From assembly GCA_012934845.2 (NCBI GenBank), contig WNNJ02003216.1, forward strand, positions 62,001 to 126,000: a stretch of 64,000 bases of DNA. Direction: 5' to 3'. A program made the position numbers and the translations under genes. This document shows, in pieces, positions 10,558-20,559 of this stretch. The notes beneath the pieces were generated by a model. It searched no databases, was not told the origin of the DNA, and saw only the letters and a program-made list of their open reading frames with translations. The DNA comes from Pomphorhynchus laevis. Its lineage: Eukaryota > Acanthocephala > Palaeacanthocephala > Echinorhynchida > Pomphorhynchidae. Numbering within the stretch: position 1 is the stretch's first letter; each line of letters opens with the position of its first letter.

Positions 10558-11785
10558 AAAAAAGATTTATTTTAACGTGGCAAATGCGCGCCAGCGCACG
10601 CTTACATGACCACAACAAAACAAAACTGTAAATCATGTGTCGAGAAGGTGTGAACGGAGGAGGTGTTTGAATGTGATAAAGGAGGGAGCGCGGCGGACGT
10701 CGAGAGAGAGTTGATTCCAGGCGAGTGAGGCGGCGACGAGGAAGGATCGGAGACCATAGTTGTTGGAGTATTTGGGAACGTGGAGTAAGAGGGTATGATG
10801 GGAACGCAGCGATAGCGACGCAGGGAGAGTGTCGTCTAAAAAAGAAAGGTTGATGAACGATGGGGAGCCAAAAGTGATGAGACGAAAAGTTACGAGAAGT
10901 CGGAGTTTGATGCGGATGTGGATGGTGGGCCAGGAGAGTTGGACAAAATATGTGGATGTGTGGTCGAAGCGACGGAGACGAAAGAGCACTCGAACGGCGG
11001 TGTTGATTATTCGTTATAGGGGAAGGATGATGGATTTTGGAGAATTGGCGAATAGGCTAAGGTGGTAATCGATTTTAGGGAAAATAAGCGATGAAAGAAG
11101 ATACATACAAGAACGGAAGTCGATAAGGGGGCGGATCCGGCCGATGTCACGGAGAATTGAGTTAGATGAGCGGACCTTGTCACGGACGAAGGGTTTAAGG
11201 GAAAGGTGATCATCGAAATGGAAGCCTACGAAAGTGAGATTGTGGATTATGGGGATGATCGATGAGGCAAAATATACAGTATGAGGAGATATGTTTGGTT
11301 TACGGGGGCGGAGTCATATTATTTTGGACTTTCCGTAGTTTAGAACGAGATGGAGATTGGAGAGACGTTTGTAGATAGAAGAAAGACAGTTGGATGCAGA
11401 AATGCCGATATCATGTATGCGATGTGGCGGGTGCATGAGCATAGATGAGGATGTCATCGGCGTATTGCATGACGTTAAAGGAAAAAGGTTAGATAAACAT
11501 AGAGAGATCGCCAAGCAGAAGAGAGAAAAGCAGGGGACCTAGGACTGAACATTGTGGGACCCCGCACAAGGCGGTCTTGGCGGATATTGAAGTCGCCTAG
11601 AACGAGTGAAGGGATTGAGGACAAAGAACAATGATAAAGGAGGTCAGCGAGTTCGGTAAAAAAGGCTGTAGGAACTGATGAACCAGGACGGTATACAATG
11701 GCGAGATCTAGAGTGATCGGGTTAGAATAACGACAAGTGAGCAATTCAAAAGAGCAAGGACTGAAAGGGGATTGATTCGGAAAAA
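10558..11785 (-). mobile_element. LINE family A copy with internal deletion
   Basis: From the 3' end (poly-A-like tract at ~10558 and the hairpin) the copy reads through the RT C-terminus (10989-10633), fingers/palm remnants (11213-11007, 11514-11314) and YADD-adjacent sequence. Near 11560 it jumps directly to the endonuclease (VYRPGSS, LVLGDFNIR, in the frame 11744-11475). The middle of ORF2 (end of APE through the RT fingers) is missing. It abuts a Penelope-like element at 11786. Confidence 0.8.
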
Positions 11786-12103
11786 GATATACATATATAT
11801 TTTATAATAACTACAACGCATATCTAACAAAACTTAAACCATCAAGTAAATATAAATATATAGATAAAATTGAATTATTAGAATCCTTAAATATTTTAAT
11901 AAATCAAAATTATTTAAATGTAGGGACATCTATATTTAGATAAATCAAAGTTGTTTCCATGGGTGGTAATAGTAGCCCAATTATAGCGGACTTATTTTTA
12001 AGCTTTGTACAATATGAATTTGTTCATAACTGTTTAAGAAATAAATTTAAATTATATAAAGATATGAAATATATGTTTCGATACATTTAAATAATACCTA
12101 GGT
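11786..12103 (+). mobile_element. Penelope-like element RT piece
   Basis: The sequence parallels 12388-12695 of the next copy: a block encoding GNSSPIIADLFL and the start of the FRYI(DD) active-site block. It is a partial, broken copy placed directly before a longer copy in the same orientation. Head-to-tail partial copies are characteristic of Penelope-like elements. Confidence 0.7.
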
Positions 12104-13725
12104 TCATATGTAGTGAATTTAAATGTACATTAAAACCACTTTCTGTCTATATGAATAAAATACTTAAAGTAATAAAAGCACACTTCAAAAAATATTGTAG
12201 GTTTATCGAAATTAATACTGGTATAAAACACTATTTCAGTATTAATTCTACAAAAGAATTTTTAGAACAGACAAAAGGAATAAATTTTCAAAATATAAAT
12301 ACATACGATTTTAGTACGCTTTATACAAATCTAGATTTAGTAGATATTAAAGAAGCGTTAGTAAAATTAATTAATCTTATATTCGGAAAAAGATATACAT
12401 ATATATGTTATAATAACTAAAACGCCTATCTATCAAAAATTAAACCATTAAGTAAATATAAATATATGGATAAAATTGAATTAATAGAATTCTTAAATAC
12501 TTTTATAAACCAAAATTATTTAAATGTAGGGACATCTATATTTAGACAAATAAAAGTTGTTTCATTGGGCGGTAATAGTAGCCCAATTATAGCGGACTTA
12601 TTTTTAAGCTTCATAGAATATGAATTTGTTCATAACTGTTTAAAAAATAAATCTTTATTATATAAAGATATGAAATATATGTTTCGATATATTGATGATA
12701 TGTGTATTTAACTCTAACAATTTTTATTCAATAAGCGAACAAATTTATCCAGGTAGCCTCATCCTTAACAAAACCAATATTAATGATAAAGAAGGTGTAT
12801 ATCTAGATATAAACATTAAATTAACATTAACTAAAACTACTATTAATTTATATCGTAAAGATGACATATTTAAATTTACAAGAAACATATTTTTGCATGA
12901 GCATTCATGCATACCATATAATATAAAATATAATACATTAAATAATGAAATTTTAAGAATTGCAACAATATGTAATGATATTGGCTTTCTTCAAAATCAT
13001 TTAAATAATTTAATAGATACATATTTTAAACTAGGTTACTATAAAAATAACATCAAGCAGAAAATAGTAAAATATATAAATCAACACAATAATATAAAGA
13101 ATAAATTTAAACTCTTAAGTGGCAAATTTTTATGGATGGATAATAAATAATATACTTTGCATTAGAATAAGATACTAGATAGTTTTATCAGAGGAAATAC
13201 ATCATTTGCATGTACTTGGCCCCGCTGCTATGTTGTGTGGTGGAGTTAGGGGCCGAAACCTGATAGCATAGCAGTTGCTCCTGATGACCTCTAATTCTTA
13301 TTCTGATACAACGTCTGTTATTTATTAGTCAATTCATAAAAATGACGTTTATTTTAAATTTTATTTTTTTATTATATAATTATGATAATTTATAAATTAT
13401 GATATTATAATATTATTATATTAAATTTATATTTATATAAATATTCATATTTATTTATGTTTATATTAAATTATGTTCCCTAACCACGAATTAAATGGAT
13501 CTGTAAGTTCGGTAAGTCTTTTCGAAAATTAGTCAATTCATATAAATTGATTTTTTTAAATTTCAGTTTATAATTCATCTTGATCTAAATTATAGAAAAT
13601 CTTATAACGATTATTTATTATTTATTAATTTATTTTTTTTAACTATTTAACTTTTATTTTGAATTATTTTTAATTTGCAATATAAAATACGTAGACTCAG
13701 TTAGCTCATTTAATAGTACCTTTGA
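12104..13725 (+). mobile_element. Penelope-like element, longest copy in the window
   Basis: It contains most of a Penelope-type RT: FSTLYTNLDLVDI near 12320, GGNSSPIIADLFLSF near 12570, FRYIDD near 12680, VYLDINIKL near 12800, and the C-terminus ending GKFLWMDNK at ~13150. The foldable segment follows (13152-13310), then the AT-rich tail with TACGTAGACTCAGTTAGCT near 13690. It is broken in a few places and truncated at the 5' side. No GIY-YIG endonuclease is present downstream of the RT; an upstream one cannot be excluded. Confidence 0.8.
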
Positions 13726-14089
13726 TATTTTTTTTCTCTTTTTATTTACATGCTCAGTGCGCTTTGAAATGATTTATAATAAGTTATAGACACGATCGAA
13801 TTCGCCAAACGATTCCATAGGTTGATGCTCTGCGTGATCATGGAATGTATCTAGGGCAGTTCACGTGTGACTGAACAACAACTAATATTGTAAAAAATCG
13901 ATATTGTAAGAAAATGTGGAAAATTATGATCTCGAGGATCACACAACATTAATAATGAAAGTATAATAAAAAACAAATCTGTCAACTAAAAAAGTAGCGT
14001 TCTGGGCACGGTTGAGGGGATGAGCGATAGACAAGACTTAGACAAAATTTATTATTTGTAATTTTTTTTATGAAAAACTAATAAATCTT
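13726..14089. other. AT-rich spacer, no gene recognised
   Basis: No long frame, RNA gene or repeat that I recognise. It separates the Penelope-like tail from the UBA gene remnant. An AATAATAAA at ~14050 (minus strand) could be the poly-A signal of that remnant. Confidence 0.4.
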
Positions 14090-14270
14090 CTAAATCCCAA
14101 AATTTTCAATACGTTCTACAGCCATATTTACGTTACCCATAGATGCAACAAGAGCTCTAAGATTTGCATCAGTTATGAAATCCCATTGTCTGAATTTGTT
14201 CACGTTCGGATGCATAAAGTCGTTCTAAAGTTTGGTTGTTAAATTGTCGGCTGATCAATTTGTCGGCGGA
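14090..14270 (-). pseudogene. UBA-domain (ubiquilin-like) C-terminal remnant
   Basis: On the minus strand, 14270 to about 14177 reads LERLYASEREQIQTMGF. One extra base follows the MGF codons, after which the next frame gives ITDANLRALVASMGNVNMA and VERI, then a stop at 14090-14092. Together these match a UBA ubiquitin-binding domain (MGF loop, NLRAL helix, GNVNMAVERI third helix), as at the end of ubiquilin/Dsk2 shuttle proteins. The frame change in the MGF loop makes the copy non-functional. A possible poly-A signal lies ~40 nt beyond the stop. It is cut at 14271 by a family A LINE. It could be a processed copy or the last exon of a destroyed gene. Confidence 0.65.
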
Positions 14271-14640
14271 TTCAATTTCGATGATCATTATTCCCTTAAA
14301 CCCTTCGTCCGTGGCAAGTTTTGCTCGTCTAAATTAATTATCCGTGACATCCGCAATATCCGCCCCCTTATCGACTTTTGTTCCTGTATGTATGTTCTTT
14401 CATCACTTGTTTTACCTTAAAATCGATTACTGCCTCATCCTTTCCACCAATTCCCCAAAATCCATAATCCTACCCCTACAACGCATCATCAACTCCGCCG
14501 GTCGATTGCTTCTTCGTCTCCCTCGCTTCGACCACACATCTACATATCGTGCCCAACTCTCCTGGACCACCATTAACATTCACATACAACTTCGTCTTCT
14601 TCTAAGGCACGCATTTGCCACGTAAAAATAAATATTTTTA
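14271..14640 (+). mobile_element. LINE family A, internal piece joined to a 3' end
   Basis: It starts inside the RT C-terminal region (FDDHYSLKPFVRGK), continues to about 14602, and then jumps straight into the last ~40 nt of the family 3'UTR (GGCACGCATTTGCCACGT, AAATAAAT). The intervening codons are deleted. The next family A piece follows immediately in the same orientation. Confidence 0.8.
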
Positions 14641-15510
14641 CCCCTTTAAAGTCATGCAATACGCCGATGACATCCTAATATATGCTCATGCACATGTATC
14701 TACCCATCGCATACTCGATTTCGCAATTTCTGCCTCCAACTGTTTGTTCTATATACAAACGTCTCTATCATCTTCGTCTCATTCTAAACCCAGACAAGTC
14801 CAAAATAATGTGGATCCTCCCCGTCAATCTAACATATTTCCTTCTTCTGTATATTTTGCCTAATCAATCACCCCCGTAGTCCACAATCTCACTTTCTTAG
14901 GATTCCATTTCGATGATCACCTTTCTATTGAACCCTTCGTCCCCGACAAGGTCCGCTCGTCTAACTTAATTTTCCGTGACATCCGCCGTATCCGCGCACT
15001 TATCGACTTCCGTTCCTATACGAATCTTCTTTCATCGCTTCTTTTCCCTAAAATCGATTACTGCCTCAGCATTTTCACCAATTCTCCAAAATCCAACATT
15101 CTCCTCTACAACGCATAATCAATTCCGCAGTTCGAGTGCTCCTACGTCTTCGTCGCTTTGACCACACATCCACATATCTTGCCCAACTCTCCTGGCCCAC
15201 CATCCACATCAGCATAAAACTCCGCCTTCTTCTTGTAACTTTTCGTCTCATAGCTGTCGAATTCCCATCGTTCATCAACCTCCCTTTCTTAGACGACACT
15301 CGTCCCACCTCTCTATCACTGCGTTCCCGTAATTCACTCTTACTATACGTTCCAAATTACTCTAACAACTAAAGTCTCCGATCCTTATGTCGGTTCAAAT
15401 GTCGCCTCCGTACCACCTCCTCAACACATGATTTAGATTTTTGTTTCTTGTTGTTGTGGTCATGTAATCGGGCGTCGGCACGCATTTGCCACGTAAAACT
15501 AGATCTTATT
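14641..15510 (+). mobile_element. LINE family A, RT C-terminus and 3'UTR
   Basis: It begins at YADDILIYAHAH (from ~14653) and runs through the RT C-terminal region and 3'UTR to CACGCATTTGCCACG at ~15490, with several frame changes. The join with the preceding 3' end (14602-14660) has the same sequence as the join at 22280-22335, so the tandem pair is probably derived from one chimeric ancestor. Confidence 0.8.
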
Positions 15511-15586
15511 GGATGTGGCTGGGGATTAAGAAGGTTTAGTAGTTGAAACAACGAAGCAGTATAATCTTGATTTGAATTCTGTAAAG

Positions 15587-15628
15587 TTTGATATGCTGTT
15601 GTTGCAGCAGCAACAACAGCATATCAAA
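15587..15628. repeat. Perfect 19-bp hairpin
   Basis: TTTGATATGCTGTTGTTGC (15587-15605) is followed by the 4-nt loop AGCA and its exact reverse complement (15610-15628). It is one of many short perfect foldbacks in the window. It has no T-run after it that would suggest a Pol III terminator. Confidence 0.9.
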
Positions 15629-15875
15629 TTAAATACTGTAATGAGCATTAAAGGAGATGTTTCGCTGATCTAAATTTATAGGTGACTTGATTATTAAAAT
15701 GAATAACGTACACAGGTTTATGCAATTTTGTATATACGTATTAAAATATAAAGTTACTATTATAAAATTAACCGACTTGTATAGCATTTTATAATTTTTA
15801 AGATATTCTTTAACATTACCGCGGCTATTTTTCAACACGCACTGGGTATATCTTTCGAAAAACATAAATAAAAGA

Positions 15876-16484
15876 ATGGATTCATCGATAGCAGAAAAAC
15901 TCAGTGTTTTAGAAGAAATTGAGAAACATCTAGAGGAAGCCCTTAACAAGCAAAATGTGATAGAATCTGCTCTTCATTTCTTTGAGCAGGATATGTTCTC
16001 AATAGAGGACATTTGGCTACGTAGTATGGAGCAACAATTTGTTGATGAATTGTATGAATCGTCGCCAACTAAGATGAATAAATATTCTGCTAATTTATTA
16101 GTAGAGAAGGAAGCCGAAACATCAACGACATCAGGGGGAGACCATGATGATTGGGAGATGAATGCGACAACAAAGAGACGAGTATATTCATTTTCAAATT
16201 CTTCTAAAACTGCCTTATTCGCTGTTTACAAGCTTAGAAGAAGAACGTTAAAACCAATTACTTCATTTCTGGCAAATACTGCTAACATAGCAAACGGCCA
16301 CCAGCATTACAGATTGGCATCGAGTTCAATGATAGCTGGTGGTAACACAACCGTTCTGTCAACGGCGTCGTTTCGATTTCTGCCTTTGTTTGAAATACTG
16401 GTTAGCCTCACGTACGATCCGGAAAGAAATAAAGAGAATGATATATTAAGAGGTAAAATACGCCGCATTGAACAGCGTACATAG
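15876..16484 (+). CDS. Unrecognised 202-residue protein
   Basis: A single open frame of 203 codons in a stretch free of recognisable LINE sequence, 250 bp after a hairpin. Residues ~5-50 are rich in Leu, Glu and Lys with heptad-like spacing (SVLEEIEKHLEEALNKQ) and could form a coiled coil. The middle is acidic and Ser/Thr rich (residues ~80-100), then basic (KRRVYSFSNSSK, KLRRRTLK). There is no signal peptide or obvious membrane segment. A very weak likeness of the N-terminal half to Eaf6/MEAF6 histone-acetyltransferase subunits was noted but is not strong enough to name it. The start is the first ATG of the frame. It may be a host gene, an exon read through into intron, or chance. Confidence 0.4.
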   Translation: MDSSIAEKLSVLEEIEKHLEEALNKQNVIESALHFFEQDMFSIEDIWLRSMEQQFVDELYESSPTKMNKYSANLLVEKEAETSTTSGGDHDDWEMNATTKRRVYSFSNSSKTALFAVYKLRRRTLKPITSFLANTANIANGHQHYRLASSSMIAGGNTTVLSTASFRFLPLFEILVSLTYDPERNKENDILRGKIRRIEQRT

Positions 16485-16861
16485 CAATGGGTAATAAGTC
16501 TTTTTGTTGTACAGAAAAATCGGAACATGTGTTTATCCTGTATCAAGTTGTTATTTTCAGTTTATTGTTTTGCGAGTCAAATTTTATATCAGTTGAGCTA
16601 GATCACCGTACGCATTCATCCTGCTACAAAACAACGAAGCAGTGTTGCTGTTGAAGTGATGCCATGGCAAAATGCTGTCACTCGTTTGTGTACTTATGCG
16701 TTTGTGGAAAACTGAATAGATTGTTATCCAAAGTAGATATGCTTAATTTTAGATTAAAATTCGGATTAATAAAATTTGGGTTTTAAAAAAACAAAGAGGA
16801 TAATTGTATTTATGTTTTTCGGCTTCCTATTATATTTAAGTTCGAAATAATGAATGAGGCT

Positions 16862-16918
16862 ATATTTTTTATTCAATCCGGCTAAGATAACACTATAGCC
16901 GGATTGAATAAAAAATAT
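16862..16918. repeat. Perfect 23-bp inverted repeat
   Basis: Arms 16862-16884 and 16896-16918 are exact reverse complements around an 11-nt loop. The core reads TCAATCCGGCTA. There is no gene around it. It is too short and too perfect for an old MITE. Confidence 0.9.
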
Positions 16919-17203
16919 GCTTAGTAGAATAAACAAGGCCTGAGCAACTGCGAAACATATTTTATATTTCACGATTTCCTATTTAGATTAAGAAAGCTTT
17001 ACACGTAATGAGTACATCATAAGTATTTGAAGAACACCACTGAATAGATAATTTAGCATAAAATAAAATCACATAAAAATTCAACAAAACGTAGATTATT
17101 AGAAATATATCCATTCTGATTTGTATTTAAATTTTTTAATTTCCAGGAACTATCAGGTATAGTTAAACGACAACAAAAATTATTTTAATATTTAGTTTGT
17201 AAC

Positions 17204-17241
17204 TACTAGCATCTTCAGAAATTTTTCTGAAGATGCTAGTA
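17204..17241. repeat. Perfect 18-bp inverted repeat
   Basis: Arms TACTAGCATCTTCAGAAA (17204-17221) and its reverse complement (17224-17241) are separated by TT. The right arm contains CTGAAGATGCTA, also found in the foldback at 60674-60805, so the two may belong to one foldback family. Confidence 0.85.
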
Positions 17242-17284
17242 AGGTTCACGTGAAAGGTTCAAGGATACTTTCCTCTAATATAGC

Positions 17285-17825
17285 ATTCATTACTTTTCGA
17301 CCGATTTGGCTCTCCTGGTCCAGATGATATTTCACCTTATTTAATAATTGCGGTTGGACCTGCCGTAAGTAGTATTTTAGTTCATATATTTTTATTTAGC
17401 CTGATCAATTCGTGAATTGCTGCAATATGGAAGTCTTCTATTGTTGTGCCAATCCCTAAAAAACAGCAAGCGACGTCTTGTTAAGATTTCCGCCCTATCA
17501 GTTTGACCAGTGTTCTCTCTAAATTACTAGAAGGAATTATTGCGAAAGGCTACTCGAGCATCATAACTTTAACAGCATTCTTACTGATTCTCAACACGAA
17601 TTTAGACAAGCCGTTCATGTCTATCTAACTTGCTTACCACGAGAGAGAGTTGGATTGAAGTACTAAGCTCAGGACTTTGCGTCAACGTCGTATTTCTAGA
17701 TTTTTCGAAAGCCTTTGATCGTTTACCACATAAACTTCTTGTGTCACTCTTAATTCACTACGGCGTCCCTCGTGTAATCTGCTCTTGGATTGAAAATTTT
17801 CATTTGTTGCGGACGTTTAAAATAA
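17285..17825 (+). mobile_element. CR1-like LINE RT fragment
   Basis: It contains GPDDISPYL near 17318, VVPIPKKQQA near 17445, FRPISLTSVLSKLL near 17490, and then, in another frame, VFLDFSKAFDRLPHKLL near 17690. Several frame changes and an early stop show decay. It is cut by the 3' end of an inverted family A copy at ~17826, before the catalytic ADD block. Confidence 0.75.
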
Positions 17826-19156
17826 TAGTTAAAAAAATATTTATTTTAACGTGGCAAATGCGTGCCAGCGCACGCTTACATGACCACAACAAAACAAAAA
17901 TGTAAATCATGTGTCGAGGAGTGAACGGAGGAGATGTTTGAATGTGATGAAGGAGGGAGCGCGGCGGACGTCGAGTGGAAGTTGATTCCAGGCGAGTGAG
18001 CGGCGACGAGGAAAGATCGGAGACCGTAGTTGTTGGAGTAATTAAAACGTGGAGTAAGTGGGTATGACGGGAACGCAGCGAGTGTTCCCGTCATAGGGCG
18101 AGTGTCGTCTAAGAAAGGAAGGTTGATAAACGATGGAAAGCCGACAGCGATGAGACGAACAGTTACGATAAGAAGGCGGAGTTTGATGCGGATGTGAATG
18201 GTGGGCCAGGAGAGTTGAGCAAAATATGTGGATGTGTGATCGAAGCGACGGAGTCGAAACAGCACTCGAACGGCGGTGTTGATTATTCGTTGTAGGGTAG
18301 AATTATAGATTTTAGAGAATTGGCGAAAAGGCTAAGGCAGTAATCGATTTTGATGTAAAGAAGCGATGAAAGTCGAGACAAACAAGAACGGAAGTCGATA
18401 AGGGGGCGGATACGGCAGATGTCAAAGAGAATTAAATTAGACGAGCGGACCTTGTCACGGACAAAGGGTTTTAGGGAAAGGTGATCATCGAAATGGAAGC
18501 CTAAGAAAGTGAGATTTGTACTATGGGGATGATTGATGAGGCAAAAATACATTGGGAGGAGATATGTTTGGTTTACGGGGAAAATCCACATTATTTTGGA
18601 CTTGTCGGGGTTTAGAACTAGATGGAGATTGGAGAGACGTTGTTAGATAGTAGCAAGATAGTTGGAGGCAGAAATGCCGATATCGTGTATGTGATGTGCG
18701 GGTGCATGATCATAGATGAGGATGTCATCGGCTTATTGGATGACGTTAAAATAGTAAGGTTTGATAAACGGAGAGATATCGCAAAGCAGAAGAGAGAAAA
18801 GGAGGGGACCTAGGACAATCTTGTGAGACCCGCAAAAAAAGGGTGGGAGGGGACCAACCGGCAGAGAGCAGACGGCGAATAGAAAGGTCGTCGGAATCTG
18901 AGTGCCAGGATTCGGTGAGGCAGAAGAGATCGATGAATGGCTTGATGAATATGTTGAGGATAATATCGGATTTATTGAGAATAGATCTAGTGTTGAGGAG
19001 ACCGAGGCGGAAACCGTGTGTGGTGGCGAAAGAGTCTAGTGGAGAAGACACATAGGGAGATGTAGCGCCATCGAATTTTAAAACGGGTGTGGACAACTTG
19101 AAAATGTCTATCTATGTTTCAGATGAAAAGTGATATGTTTATTAGGCATTATTAAT

Positions 19157-19434
19157 TATCCACACGAGAAAAATTATTAGGCATTATTAATTATCGTGTG
19201 GATAATTAATAATGCCTAATAAACAGATTACGTGGCACACGAATGTAATTTTATCAGAAAAGTGATATTTCGCCGTTTTCATCGCGACTTCGTTTTATCC
19301 ACACGAGAAAAATTATTAGGCATTATTAATTATCGTGTGGATAATTAATAATGCCTAATAAACAGATTACGTGGCACACGAATGTAATTTTATCAGAAAA
19401 GTGATATTTCGCCGTTTTCATCGCGACTTCGTTT
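19157..19434. repeat. 139-bp tandem duplication containing inverted repeats
   Basis: Units 19157-19295 and 19296-19434 are near-identical. Each holds a hairpin (ATTAGGCATTATTAATTATC and its reverse complement around GTGTG). A third copy of one arm lies at 19141-19160. The block sits between ORF1 and the endonuclease of a family A LINE and includes LINE sequence (GATATTTCGCCGTTTTC) also found at ~44650. Confidence 0.85.
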
Positions 19435-19559
19435 TCCAATGCGAGCAGAAGAGAGTTGAGCGATTTCAGAAGGTGTGCGATCGGGGAAAATTCGAGTGGT
19501 CGAAGATGACATGAGTGTAAATCGTTGGGAGATGGCAGAGGACGCGTGAGAGTGATGCT

Positions 19560-20264
19560 TGAAACCAATTTTTAGGAGAGGGGGTTTGGAAGGATTAGAT
19601 TGAGAAGATTTGTTTAGGCGAATGAATGTGACAGGAGAAATATTCTTGAAAAAGGATGGTTTATCCGCAGGAACAATATACGAGAGTATGAATTTGGAGG
19701 GGGAAACATCGTGGTCGAGACGTGCTTGTGGCGATATAGGGTGTTGGAAGGAGTGATATTAGTGACAATGACGCAACGATCGCGAGAAGGAAAGCGTTTC
19801 CGTAAAGGAGGACGACTGACGTGAGTGGATTAAATCACGATAGAAGAGCTGGCAGTTGATGATTTGGAGGGATTTGGTTTGACGACGGAAGACAGAGGAT
19901 AATGATAATAAAGAGGGTGGCAAGCGATGTGAGGAAAGGTTATGAGTGGAAGGATAGTGGAGTTTGGTGGATGTGATTTTAATTGATGGATGCAAGTTAT
20001 TGAGAAACGAGACGGGAAGAAAGGGACGGGGTGTCGAGAGAGTGAAGATGACATGGAATGGGAAGTGTATATGGTGGCAGGGTCGGTGGGTGGAGAAAGG
20101 ACATTAGAAACGACGGAGGTAGTTTGAGTTGGCGTGTTGGATGTTGACATGTGCTTATTGGAAAGGTTGCGGATTGGTTTGTTGGCACAAAAACCACATA
20201 TGAAGTCTTCTTTAGACTTATTCTTGTCGCAGGCGATTGTTGTCCAGACGCTGCAGTTGTCCAT
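19560..20264 (-). pseudogene. LINE family A ORF1 (zinc module), broken
   Basis: The minus-strand frame 20264-19830 begins MDNCSVWTTIACDKNKSKED and continues to ICGFC, giving a CX(n)C/CGFC finger, followed by a Ser/Pro/Thr-rich linker. A better start lies upstream if the copy at 45.6 kb is the guide (MGERKK-type start, here near 20300). Further left, decayed sequence corresponds to the RRM-like C-terminal half seen in the 45-kb copy. Several frame changes are present. Confidence 0.6.
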
Positions 20265-20335
20265 AGTTAGTGTCGGTCTTGGTTGCTTTTTTACGTCCTC
20301 TCATTACCTCTAAAAATTCTACAAGAGGAGCGAGC

Positions 20336-20545
20336 GGAACTGGATTGATCTGGAACTGGATTGATCTGGAACTGGATTGATCTGGAACTGGATTGATCTG
20401 GAACTGGATTGATCTGGAACTGGATTGATCTGGAACTGGATTGATCTGGAACTGGATTGATCTGGAACTGGATTGATCTGCAACTGGATTGATCTAGAAC
20501 TGGATTGATCTGAAACTTGAGTGATCTTTAACTGGATTGATTTTA
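20336..20545 (-). repeat. About 13 copies of a 16-bp repeat (LINE A 5'UTR)
   Basis: On the + strand the unit is GGAACTGGATTGATCT, repeated ~13 times with the last few copies diverging. Read with the minus-strand LINE it is AGATCAATCCAGTTCC, the same unit as at 4668-4730. It lies immediately upstream of ORF1. Such arrays expand and contract easily, so copy number is probably variable between individuals. Confidence 0.9.
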
Positions 20546-20559
20546 AGTAGTTTGTTATC

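Larger units (their letters stand above)
17826..20335 (-). mobile_element. LINE family A copy, 5' end preserved, internally deleted
   Basis: From right to left: 16-bp repeats (20336-20545), ORF1 (20264 to ~19560), a 139-bp tandem duplication (19157-19434), an endonuclease start (RLGLLNTRSILNKSD and CLTESWHSDSDD in 19096-18746), then a jump to the RT (YADD-side sequence near 18720) and the C-terminus to the 3' hairpin at 17870. Most of the endonuclease and the RT fingers are gone. The 5' end is retained, which is rare among the copies here. Confidence 0.8.

Noticed and set aside
15876-16080. Naming the 202-codon ORF as Eaf6/MEAF6
   Set aside because: Only a loose coiled-coil likeness and one short Ser-rich block agree; the family's signature GNIIRGW is absent.
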